Position numbers and translations under genes: made by a program. Positions 1-12,600 of a stretch of 64,000 bases of DNA are shown here, piece by piece (position 1 is the stretch's first letter; every line of letters begins with the position of its first letter). Source of the stretch: Opisthocomus hoazin (Eukaryota; Chordata; Aves; Opisthocomiformes; Opisthocomidae); contig NC_134440.1 of assembly GCF_030867145.1 (NCBI RefSeq), forward strand, positions 248,001 to 312,000. Reading direction: 5' to 3'. A model generated the notes under the pieces. The model was not told the origin of the DNA, did not search any database, and worked only from the letters and a program-made list of their open reading frames with translations.

Positions 1-288
1 GCCGAAGCAGGGTCACCTACAGTAGGCTGTAGAGGACCTTGTCCAGGTGGGTCTGGAATATCTCCAGAGGAGGAGACTCCACAGCCTCCCTGGGCAGCCT
101 GGGCCAGGGCTCCGTCACCCTCAGAGGGAAGAAGTTCTTCCTCGGGTTCAGCTGGAGCTTCCTCTGCTTCAGTTTGTGCCCGTTGCCCCTTGTCCTGTCG
201 CTGGGCACTACTGAAAAGAGCTTGGCCCCATCCTCCTGACACCCACCTTTCAGATATTTGTAAGTCTATATTAGGTCCCCTCGCAGTT
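1..288 (-). repeat. CR1 LINE, 3' portion, cut by window edge
   Basis: Read on the minus strand, this matches the 3' end of the avian CR1 ORF2. It encodes a degraded C-terminus with the pattern NPRKNFF...RLPREAVESPPLEIFQTHLDKVL and stops just before the usual CR1 tail. The right boundary near 288 is where similarity to remembered CR1 fades. The left end continues outside the window. It sits in the last intron of SUGP1, in the same orientation as that gene. Confidence 0.9.
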
Positions 289-538
289 GGCATGCACCAG
301 ATAAAACCAAAATCAGGGGCTTTTGTATTAAAAAAAAAAAATCCCGGCAAGGAAAATCGCGCATCCATGGATGTTTTGGTAGTGATATTTGATTCGGCAT
401 GAGAACAGAATCAAAGAGAAACTCGGACAGCGTTTGCTCCCTTGGCTAAGCACTAGAAACACTCCACCCTGACGAGGCACGGGCAGGAGCCTCAACGGGT
501 TTGTCACTGCGTCTGCTCCGGTGTCGGGACCACCTTAC

Positions 539-668
539 CAATGGATTTGGTCGGAAGCGGTAGGCGAGCATCATTCGTTTACGGAATGCCTCGTACTCGT
601 CATCCTCCTTGGTCAGCTCGGCGGGACGATCGATGCCAAAACCAGCTCCATCCACAGCAGTGGTCCCC
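539..668 (-). CDS. SUGP1: SUGP1 coding exon 13 (end of G-patch, penultimate exon)
   Basis: This exon encodes residues 657-700, from [18 protein letters not shown] through the AYRFRPNPL motif. The acceptor is CCAAACAG, and a good GTAAGG donor follows codon 700 exactly where human SUGP1 has an exon border. Reading through the donor would add about 30 unrelated residues before a stop at 446, so the true C-terminus must come from an exon beyond the left edge. Confidence 0.95.
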
Positions 669-3600
669 CTGTTTGGAAAGAGGGAAGAAAGCCTCCGAGG
701 TAAGCAGACGGAAGAGATCAGCTTCCCCTTCAGCGGAAATACCTGCTGCCTCTTGCCAGCAGAGCTCAGCGCCAGGGAGCAGCGGGCATCACCGCGCACG
801 GTGCGCTGCATCGAGACAGACAGCTAACCCTGAGCAGCTGACTGCATTTGCCACGTTTCTACGTTGTGCTTCCAAATCCATGACGTTTGCTATTGTTAGA
901 TGGAAGCAGCAGTGCCAACATCTATTTGCTTAACCTTCCACAGCTGGAACAGCAACACCGTGGGGCTGTGGACGCCTCCCTGCTGAAGGGTGCTCTGACC
1001 GGTAGACTGACCTTTGGCAACCAAACGCTGATCTGTACCTACACAGAACTGTCGGACAACGTGCCTGCCTCTCATTCCTTCACTCCAGAACGGTCCAACA
1101 GCGGAAGCAATTCCTTTCCATCTGCAGTAGCACCTTCCATTCTAAGAACATCAGAGGTGGTAGGGCCCAAGCAAATCGCAACCCTTGTTCGACCCTGTGA
1201 GGACACAAACTGCCTTCCTTCTGCTGTTTGCAAGCCTTGCTGTTCCGATCACAGCGACCTCTTGTCACCGGACTTCTCTGAACCAATAAACACACTGTCA
1301 GAAAGATCTTCTTGCAAAAGAGGAGCACAAGTGCTTTGTAGAGATACTTCCTATCGTGCAGTAAACAAACAACTGTTATTTCTAAAGGGATCTAACGCTA
1401 TAAAACAATTCAGAGTGCTTCCTACCCCCAATATTTGGTTCTGAAGTTCAGCATCTGTTACCAACAGATGATCCACCTAAAAAGAGATGCTCATCTATTT
1501 TGGGATAGAACTCTCGCAAAGCTTTATTATACAGAAAGCACGATCAAATCAGAAAACTGCGCAACAGAGTGACGTCAAGACAGCTGCATGATCACACACA
1601 AAGCTCTCTGCTCTGGACTGAAGCATCCTTCAAACACAGGCCCAGCAGTAGCAAACACTGGTAACTGCCTTTCACCCACAGGACACCCGGGACTCGCTAG
1701 CAGGCACCAGCGGCGCTTTGGATGCAAAAGGCATGATCCTTAATACTTCAAGAAATTTATGACTGTAAAGACAAGACACACGTCCCGGTAGAGGTGAGGT
1801 GCAGACAAGTATTACCTTCATTTTATAGACGGGGAAGCTGGGGAGAAGGCACCTCCCTGAAGAAGGTACTTGGCAAACTGAGATTAGAAACCAAATACTG
1901 CTGGGTCAGCTCACACCTCCTGCCTGAGATAAGCTAACAAACCTAGGCCTCGGGGGGAGAGAACCCCAAAGAAATCAGAACGGATTTTTCTCCTTTGCTG
2001 CGAGGATTCCACATTCTGTTCAAGTGATAAATTACAGTCGTGTTCATTGCAGCTGCTTCCAGTGGGCCAGGGTAGGAGCATCAATTATCAGCCCAAGAGG
2101 AAAGGACTAAATCAATAAGTAGAAGAACTCTGCTTACTTGCTGACTGGGTTTTTAATCCCCTGTCCATCTGAGCCAAGTCCCTCGCCCTCCTTCCAGCCC
2201 ATCTTCATCAGCATTTGATAACCTATGTTTTCCACAGTCAGTTTGAACTCTTTGTATTCAGAATAATCTGGCTCACGTCCTTCCTGCAGAGACACAAAAG
2301 GCAGTGTTGGTTATTTTCTCACATGCACCTGTGGTCAGAGGAAGGGAAAATCAGCTTCCACTACCCAAAGTTAGGATGGTTCTGGCAAACAATAACTAGT
2401 GTGATTTCTTGGGATTCCAGTTCTGCACCACCACGGAGAAGAGAACAGGCAAACGATGAAGTGCTGCACAGCCCTATAAGACCATCTGCAAGAAGCAGGG
2501 AATGGTACTCGGAGATCACGCCGAGAAATATTGCGCTCCAGTTGCTCACTGGATCAAGCTTCACATACAGTTCTTAAGCTAAGCCAGGATCTCCAGGGAA
2601 CGTCAGACCCCACGCTGGTTACACAAAAACATTACGAGGGATGCACCAGCATCAAGACGTTCTGCGGTTTAGGAAGAACTGGCAGGTACTGAGGTGCTTT
2701 GCATAAGCTTTTTGTAGGCTTTATATTGTCACTTTACTGCAGTCATCTGGATAAAAATTCATGTTTTCCTCGCTTGGCATCAGCAACCACTTACCCGAAT
2801 GAGGAACAGCAGACAAATGGTGGGCAGTCTGAGAGGCTTGTCTATCACTCAGCTAACCCTCAAATACTGTCCCAGTAGTCTGTTCCCTAATTTGCTACAG
2901 ACCTTTCTCTGCAAAGAGCAAAAAACCCCTCATTTCCTCCAGAAGAAACCAAGCTCCCAGTGCAAGGGCAGAAGTGCCTCAAGGCTTCAAGGTAGCTAAC
3001 TGCTGTGGGAAAGAGCTAAGCAAGCTCATCTTTCCCTCGCTGCTATGGGACAAGCCCGAAGCATCGCCACCGCCCCGCAAAGTCTCTGCTGTTTCACCTT
3101 CAACGCCTTGAACGTCTCCATGAATTTCTCCAGCTCGTCGGGAGGAAGAAAGTCTCCGATGAAATGTTTCCCTCTGCCCATCTGGGTCAGCTGCTCAGCC
3201 CACTCTGCCCAAGACATGGAGGAGAGACAACAGCACTAACGCAGCGTTCTTTGAGATGGGATTTCACGGGGGTTGTGAAGCACAAAGCCTCACAGCAGCA
3301 GACGGTTATTATCTCCACTCAACGGGCAGGGAAGCCACCGCACAGAGCAGTGAAAAGCGACCCCTGCAACTCCCATGCGCGCAACGCGATCTCGGACATC
3401 TCACCTCGCGTCTTGTCCATCTCCATGCGTCGGAGCTGGTGCTCCCACGTTCCCAGCTCACTGTCCACCTCCTCGTCGCTGTCGTAGCCATGTTGGTGCT
3501 GCTGAATTGCCTTATCCCACATCATCTGCATCTCCTGCATGGCTCGCTTGTGCTTCATGATCATATCATACATCTGCTGCATCTAGGGGAAGAGATGCCA

Positions 3601-6600
3601 CAGCGCGCTCGGTCAGACAACCCGTCTGCAGGCAGCGGAGCCTGCCGCAGGCGCACGCAGCGCTCCGCGGCAGGGCCCGCGCCCGCTGCACGGAACACGG
3701 GCTGTGACAGCTACAAATCCCAGCAGGCAGTGCCGCTGCTCGAACCGATCTGCTCGCTCCTCAGATTGAACAGGAGCGTTACGTGCTGGTTCTGCCGACA
3801 GAAGTACCTCGATGCTAACGCTGCGGCCTGCTGCCATCCGATCAGCCCACGCAGTTTAAACATCACCCTCACCTTCTGGCAAAAGCCAGCTCTGCTCTCA
3901 CTCCCCCAAAGCTTGCAAGCAGCCACTCACCTTCTCCCCACTGCTGAAGCAATAAATAACCAGCTGCAGATGGGACACAACAGACCTGATAGATTTGGGG
4001 TTTTAGTTTGGGAGGACAGCGTTTGGCTGGCTGAATTCATATTCCCCAAAGTCCTCTAATATTTCTGCTGACTGCAGCATCACATGATTCTTAAGCATTC
4101 AGCACAAATCCCAGAGATTTATTTGTGGGCCACTGGCACAGTTTCTTTGCTATTTCCACCTCCATTTTCCCATCTAACCCTGCCATGCTGCAATGCAATA
4201 TGAATTTGGAAATCATTTCAGGGCGTTACCTCCTGCTGCTCCTTCAGCTGTTTCTTCTGGGCTTCGGAGAGCTCCGTCACACCAACCAAACCAACCGGCT
4301 TCCCTTTCTCATAACCAAGACCCTTGAGGTCCTGAACTGTAATAAGCACACATTAAAAGACTTTCAAAAATCTGAGACAGCTGTTGAGACCAGTGAAACC
4401 ATATCTCAAGATCCCTACATGAGGTTCTACGCTCAGTTCACGGTTCCAGCATTGAGGAACTTCACTGCAGAACAACCGCCTGGTAGAACTTAGGAACCAC
4501 AGGAGGAGGAAAGCCAGCGGGTTGCACCTCCTTCGCCAGCCAGCTCAGAGCATTCCCTCACCCCGGCCCAAGGCGCTGCCCGTATCGTGTCAGCAGGCTC
4601 ACAAACCATGTCCCACGTCCTCGAAGGTCACACCGCACGGCAATCTGCTACACCATGCTCTAAAAATCATTCCCCCTAAAGATTAATTCTCCTCATAAGG
4701 CTTCCTCATGAACCCCAGCCATTGCGAAGAGCGATACTTCATTATTCAGAACTGAGTCACAAGCAGCTCGGAGCCTGTCAGCATATTGTCCAATCTGTGC
4801 ACGTCAGTGTCTGCTGATTACTATGTAAACAGCTACTTCATTCAAAATGAAAAGCAAATGACCACATTAGAATAAAGACATGAGCACTACGCTGCTTTTG
4901 GAAGTTGCCATTCCCCAAGGAGATTTTAGTTTCTAATCTGCAAGCTCAAGAGCAGCATTGCCGGGGATGTTGCCCCCGAGTTCAAAGCGGGGGCATTTTA
5001 AGCCTCTGCGTGACAATCCCATTGATGTATCCTCCTTTTTCTGCAGCATCCCCTTCTGGAAGCCCCTCCTTTGGAATGATTTTTACTGTCTTATCAGATA
5101 AGCCCTGAAATTAGGTATTAGCATTATGTGGGCAGGGCACCTGCTGATTTAAAATGACCGTACGGCACTCTGAGCTCAAAGGGCAAGTTCAAGGAAAGAG
5201 AGAGGGGAAAAAAACGAAGCCTGTTAGTAATTGCTGCACCATGAAAGAAAGTAATAGAAACACTGCTGGGGCTGCAAGAGAGAGATTTGCAACGGAGACT
5301 GCCTTGCAAACTTGGTTTGTATCTGTGTAACAGGGCTGGCAGCTCCCCCCTGAAGCACCTCCCAGCTAAGATCTTACCAGTTAAATATTTAAGGGATTAG
5401 AAGACACACAACCGCACTTGAAAGCGCATTGCATTTTTCAATACATGGAAAAGGATATTTTCCTAATGACTGCAAAAACCTCCATCTGAATGTAAGTCCA
5501 GACTACAGTTAAACGATGCTTCATTAATTATTCATTATCTATTAATTATGAAGCCCGATAATAATAGGATCATTGCTCATGACACCAAATGTCTACACAG
5601 CATGCTAATTAGGCCCCAGGGGTCGCCTTCTCCCTTGCTCTTATTCGCACTCAGGGCAATTGATCTGAGCACTCTTATCTGCCCTCCTCTCCCGCGCCGA
5701 GCACCCCGCGGTTGGCAAGCGGCTTCCTCCACTCCCGGCTGCCGGGGAGACCAGCGGACTGCGCACCCACCCTCCCTCGCACGGCTACAGCCTCTGCACA
5801 TTCGCACCAGCGCCGGGAGTCAACTCTGCAGGAAGAGTTATGTAAAACACTGCAAGAGGCTTTCCAAGGGAAGGGAAGCAAGACGCTGTGCGATGCGAGG
5901 CTTGGTGGTAGGATATGCACTTCCAGTTCACAAGAAATAAGAACCAACAGAAAAATAAACCTATATTATTGGTAAACAGCCTAATTTCTGTCTCGGAGAG
6001 CAATGAGATCTGGAAATAGTTTTGAAGAACACTCTATGCCTACTCCACGTAAAGAAGAATCTGGCCCCACATGTTCTGTGAGACCGGGGCACTTCAGCCT
6101 CTGCCCTCGTCGCAGATTCACCTCCTATCTCAGGGCATGGGAAAGCTTTCTCTGAATGCACCGAGGAAGACTCTCTGCCCTTCACAGAGGTCAGCAGCTC
6201 TTTGGCTTCATTCTGAATTGCATAAACACTCAGGCTAAGAGCCAGGCATGGCTCTAGAGGCCCCGCGAGCTGGTGGCTTGCCAGCATATATAACCACCTT
6301 AAAGGAGAAAGGTGAGACCGTAGCATCTTCTTTCGACTCCCCAGAAAGCGTATGCCACTGCTCCTTCTTCTGCTAAAACTACATCTGGTTTGTCTGGCTG
6401 CTCTGGTGCTCTGCAGACTTTCTGCTGAGATGATGCTGAAAGTCACTGCAGAAATTTAGCTCTGGGGGATAATTTTGTAGTCTTGGCCCAAAGTCTCACC
6501 ATACGGGCAAAGTTGACAGAAAAAACAAAGTTCTACCCCAAGTCCCTATCTGAAGATAGAAAGTCTATTCATAACTGAGATCAGTCAAGGAATCTGCATA

Positions 6601-9600
6601 AAAATAGGTAAGATCTCACAGGTTCCTTACGCCGGTCTAGCACCAGGCAAACACTACGCAAACAAGGAGCTGCTTCTCAGTCTCCTGTTCAGCAGGCCTG
6701 GGAAAAATACATTTTTTTCCCTTGAATGACATCAGCTTTGCGTACAGGGTTAATGGTGCAGTCTATCTGCAGCATTGGCAGAAGACTACCTGAAGGTTCA
6801 TCCCTTCCCCACACGCCCGAAGAGGAGCTTGTTACAAGAGAAGTGAATGTCTTTTAAGGACAGCAGAAGGAATCCCAATACAGAAGCGCCTGTTTTTTTG
6901 CTTCATAGTCTGAAGATCTTCCTCAGTTAAAACTAATCAGACCCAAACCAATCCAGTATTAGGTTTCAGAAATTCTAATGACAGCCTGTAATTTCCCATT
7001 ACTTCACGGAGTTCACTAATCAGTGTCTCTCTTCTGTTCAGCTTTTCAGATGTATTAGTCCCTGCAGTACATATGCAGTTAAGTGTTTCGATATCAATAC
7101 GTTTAAGAGGAGCCTTATTTCTGTCCAAAAGGGCTACACTTTCTCCGCTCCACGACAGTGATTTATTACTAAGAGTAGACAGGAAAAGAACCAGAACGGT
7201 CCTCCACTAATTCCAAAAAAATTGCTAAGGATAAAGGACTAAGACACAGATCTTTAGGTACCAAAGCATACTGTGCAACCCTAGCCTTCCACAGGACCAG
7301 GGGTGTAATTTGGAATTCTCTTCACCTGTCAGGTTGAAGATGTTAATTCTAAAAAGGGATTAGTCCATCCAAACCGATAAAAAAAAAATATCCTTCCCCC
7401 ACAGAGCATTAACAGCGCATTAACGCTTGATTTGTTATGCCCGGCAAATTGTTTGCTGTCCTTTTCTTCTACTTGACACAAAGCCCTGCAGAAAGTGAGC
7501 ATGAACACCAGCAAGTCCCTGTCTAATTAAGGGGAGGCTAAGAGAGCCAGGGGAGATTTCAGCAGGAAGCACGCCAGAATGAGCACACGGATACCCTTGC
7601 AGCCCCCCGCTGCAGCAGGAGGTGTTAAGATGGAATCTGATGCTTGTTTTGATAGCGCCTGCCCAGCTTCATCATCGAAGCTTCATTACTGTCTGCAAGA
7701 AAAAAGAATTACTCCAGAGGTACAAAATCAGGAAAGACTTTTGCATCTGATTTCTGCCTTACTATGAGCAGCAATTCAAGGTCAAATGCATAAGCCATCC
7801 AGGCTGGTATCCTGTCCTGTGCGTACAAGATGTATAGCCAAAACTTCTGTATCGGGCTGTGATCAGAAGACAGAACTACATAGGAACTTGTCTTCATCTA
7901 CATTTGAAGTGCTGGCTTAGGAGACAGAGTTCTTCCTTCCTTCCTGACCTCTGCAGAACCAACAGACACCACAGCACATACAGCTAGCTCTACCTCTTGC
8001 CCAAGCCTAACAATCCAAGCTATTAATGGGTCAAGCAATTATCTCCTCTCAAACCCCGCCAAAGCAGATGACCCACAGACTTGCTGGAGCAATGAATGGT
8101 ACTGGCTGACCATGTGCTGAGATTTCTCTGTGGTCTCACCCTGCAACTCAGAAAATCATAGCTTGTTTTCTATCACTTGTCCCACTTCACCTGTTCTGCT
8201 ACTGCTTTTTGAAAAAGGTCCTTACTGAGACAGGTACTCATACTATCCATTCTCTGTTTGCCAGCACCAGCTGCCTTATCTTGCATCTTCTCTGCCTCCT
8301 TTTCACATCCTTTCCCCACACCACACTAATTGGGCACAGGATTCAAAGATGCCATCTTAAATGTCTGCATTCACCTGTTGCCCTTGAGTGACTCGGTTTT
8401 TGTATGCATCTCTAACTGCCTGCCTAATTACCGATCTGCTCATGCACAGCCGGGCCACCAGAGTTCAACCTCCGAGAGCTCACTAGAAGTGCCTCGACGG
8501 CAAGAATTATCTTCCAGCACTCGAAGAGAGCGGCACCCCCTGGGTGAACTTGGCAGGTGAACTAACAGGAGCACGAGCCGCAACGCTGGATGAGGACTGT
8601 GAACCCCATCTGTAATCAAATGAACTGAAATGGGTATAAATTGGAACTGGAAGTTACGCTCGTGTCCACCAGCACTTGGGGAATAGCTGTTCCCATTTAG
8701 CCTTCTGATCAGTCAGAGCGCGATGGAAGTGCTGCCCGGGGATTTTATCCTACCATGGAGAATAAGCACAGTTCAGCCTTTGATATTTGTTTTCTGACAG
8801 ACTCTCTTCCTGAAGTGAAACAGCCCTAAATAGTGTAGAGGCTGAGGCTGTAATGAGCTATAGCACAGCGGGGTTTTAGAGAGAGCTGGAGAATGATAAG
8901 ATCCAATCCCTGGTGTCAGCGAGATAAAGTGGTTTATCTGGGTTTCCACACAGGGGAGAGTTAGCTGCTAGACCAAGCTGAAAGATCGGGGGCTGGCAAC
9001 CAAGGAGATTACAACAAGAGATAAGACTCACTGGGTTTTCCATTTACAAAGCTAGCTGTGCTAAGGCAGAATGCACTCCCCAGGAAAAACAGTTATTCAA
9101 CACAATCCACAGACCCACTAACCTGAAAGAGGGGAGGGCGAATCCAGCTGCTGGACAAGCTGCGGGAGGGGCAATTCAACCTTGTCCTCCTCTGGCCCCC
9201 ACCTGCTCTTCCGCTTCTTTTTAGTAGTGCCTGGAGCAGTAGTTGTTGTAGTTGTTGCTGTTGCAGCAGTAGTTGTAGCTGTCTGATCAGGCGGTGTTGT
9301 AGAGGATGATGGTGAAGGTGAGGGCAAGGATGAGGGCACGGGCAAGGGCACAGGTGAGGGAACGGGCAAGGGCAAGGCCAAAGGCGAGGGCACGGGTAAG
9401 GGCAAAGGTGAAGGAATGGGCAAGGGCAGAGGTGAGGGCACGGGTAAGGGCAGAGGTGAAGGAATGGGCAAGGGCAAAGGCAAAGGTAAAGGTGAGGGCA
9501 AAGGCAAAGATGATAAACACAATGGTGATGGTGACGCCTCGGGACTGCTCTTCCTTTTCAGACTGGACTCTGCAGACAAGGGGGCACACACGGTGGTGGA

Positions 9601-12600
9601 TTTGGCCTTACGGAATTCCTCTAGTTTCTGCCGGTAATACTTGTAGCCTTTGCTGTTTGGCTCGTATAAAAACCTACAAAGGAAAAAAGAAACAAAAAGA
9701 AAGTTTAGATGTCACAGTCACATACGGCAGTAGGATACAGCACAGTTTGGTCAGGGCTTTTCCTTCCTGCAACGCTCTCGCACAGCTGGCCTTGCCACAC
9801 TCTCCCTTGCTCTTCAGCACCATCCTGTGTGCATGTGCACAAAACGCAGGGCTCCGCGTGCTCTCGCAAGGCAGGCTGCAAGCTTTGCGATCCAGAAGCG
9901 TATTTCCCATTCACGAGCAAGCCACAGCTATTTTTGGTGCTAAATAAACACACAGTACTAAAAAGGACCAGGATACGTTTGTGGAAACGCACGGTCCTCC
10001 CCCAGAATTCACCTGCCTTCCAGAACACGCTTGGAAAAACTGCACAGGCTCCACAACACGTCGGGTTTCAGTCCACACAAGAAAACAAATGTTCAGGTCT
10101 TACCAATGGGAGTGCCAAACCACTGCCTAAAGAAACTGCTCCCAGCCCTCTATTCAAGCTACAAGCTTTGACATTACCAGTCTGCTTAATTACACCACGA
10201 CTCCTCCTCCTGTTCCCTCATACACAAAAAACACATTGCTTTTATTTGCTACCCGTTCCAGAAATAGGCATCTCTGACCTTTTGAGTAAAATAAAACTCC
10301 TTAGTCTCTGTGGGAAGAACATGAACAATCCTCAGTCTAGCAGCTACGCAAAAAAATCAATACACTCAGTTACAAACACATTATCTTTTTGGGCTCACTC
10401 CAGTTTGAATACTTCACACTGAAAACTTGCCTATTCCTAACTCTCCTATAATGTTCTCTTTCTAGAAGACCAGTTTAATACTTGATACAACTCTTGTCGT
10501 GGTTTAACCCGGCAGCCAGCAACTAAGCACTAGACAGCCGCTCGCTCACCCCTCCTCTTCCCCCCTTAACTGGATGGGGAGGAGAAATGGACAAAAGGGG
10601 AAACTCGGGGGTTGAGGAAAAAGACAGTTAAATAAGACAACAAAGGAAATACTACTACTACTACTGATGATAATGATAATAATGAATATGCAAAACAAAG
10701 TACATACAGTACCGTTTTCTCACCACCCCATTCCGATTCGCAGGCAGTCCCTGAGCAGCGATCGCAGAACACCAAACTTGCCAATTTTGCAAACTTCACA
10801 AAACTCCCGGAAAAGACCAAACTCCCGGAAAAGTTCAAACTCCCAGACAAGAGAGGATTCAAACTCACGGAAAAGAGAAAAAACAGATTCCTTCCCCCGG
10901 CCATCTCTACCCATAAAGTGAGCATTTATGGTATGGAATATGTCCATCCGGCAGCCTGGGCTAGCTCCCTGGCTGTGCTCCCTCCCAGCGCCGCAGCTGA
11001 ACATGCGAAACTGGAAAACATCCTTGATTTCCCAGCAACAACTGAAACTGTCAGCATTATCAACATCCTTCCCATACTAAATCCAAAACACAGCAGCTAC
11101 TGGCAGGCAAACTAACTCTGTCCCAGCCAAAACCAGGCCATCTCTCCTCGGGACAGTGCCTGCTCCCGGAAGAAAACACCCGAGACGACAGGCCTTTGCC
11201 ACCTACTGCTGCACAGCACGCACAGGCAGACACAAACAGCTCTCTGACGCAGTTTAAAATTCACTAAATGTGGTCCTGCATCCCTCCATTTGAATAACAG
11301 CACCAAGGATTGCTTCAGGACCAAGCAGAGGGCAGGATGAGGCCCTCGCCATGGCAAACCTGACAAACTCCTAACAGAGGAGATGGTGTTTAACTTGACT
11401 GTGCTTAGGTGGGATCACAGCGGGGTTTTAAAGTAAATAATGAAACAGCTCCGGTATTAGCATATCTGCCTCATGTAATTCACAACACAAGGGGAGGACC
11501 CCAGAGGGCCAAAAGGCAGCCAACAAAATGCCAAAATATCAGCAACAAAATACGGCTTGCTGAGCCCCACCTCACTTCCAGAGAAGACACCAAATTGCTT
11601 GTAAGAGCAGAAAAACGAAACATGGATGAGACCAAGGGGAGGCATTAAACAACTGTCAGTGAGCACTGAAGAGAACAATTCACACCTGAAAGGCTGAAAA
11701 AGGTATTCCAGAGGGGGCTAGCGGTGAAGGAACGCTGCCTGTACGCTAGCGAAGATGCTGTGTGCAGAGCAACCCAGGAAGCCAGCTGGCAGCAGCGGTG
11801 CAGGTGTGAGCGGGGGCCCACACCAAAACACAGCTACAGCGCAAAGCAGAAGGTTACAACTCTGGCAGTACATCGCAACAAAACGCAGGTGAGGAGGGCT
11901 GGAAGTTGTAAATCCGTTTTGGGGAAAGCAAATCGATTTCTGTCTCTCTGTGCCTTACTTTAAACTGTGAAGCTTGAGAATGTAAAAGTATCAGCTCTAT
12001 AAAAGTGCACTTGTAACTTCAGAGTTATCGCAAGCTTGTCTATTATTTCGCCTTAAAAAAAAAAGACAAGACCCATCCAAGCCTCCCCGCACTACACTTG
12101 GCAGCAGGTTTCTTCCCTTACCTGAAAGCATGGTTCTCTCGGTTGTTCTGCAAGGCAATAGCTTCCACCTCGGGACCCCCGTCTGCTATGAACCTGGCCA
12201 GTTTCTCAGCAGAGTTCTTTATCTCTTCGTCGTCTGGGGGTGAAACTTTAAGCAGGCTGTCAGTACTGGGCCCAACTCACACAAGCAACAGTCAAAGCCT
12301 ATCTGTTCTAAGAACCCCAAGAGCAGAATAAGGGCAAAAGGTCGAGTTTAATTTTTAGAAATATTACACATGAACAGTCATAGAGTTTATATCACACAAA
12401 CATGGTATCACATAAGGTTGTACAAGCTTTGTAACCAGAGGAGTGCCCACTCACACATCAGCTTCCTCTGTGCCAGGAGCTAGATGAGAGCAGATTAACA
12501 GACAAACCAGCTTTTGTCTCCAAAGATGGACACTTTACTGCAGAGGAAGTCCGTTTCTGCCCTGTGTCAGGCACTTTTCCACAGGGTTACACCTCAGCAC

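Noticed and set aside
3256-4059. Plus-strand 267-codon open frame
   Set aside because: It overlaps SUGP1 exon 10 and its flanks on the opposite strand; the sequence shows no recognisable domain and mirrors the real exon.
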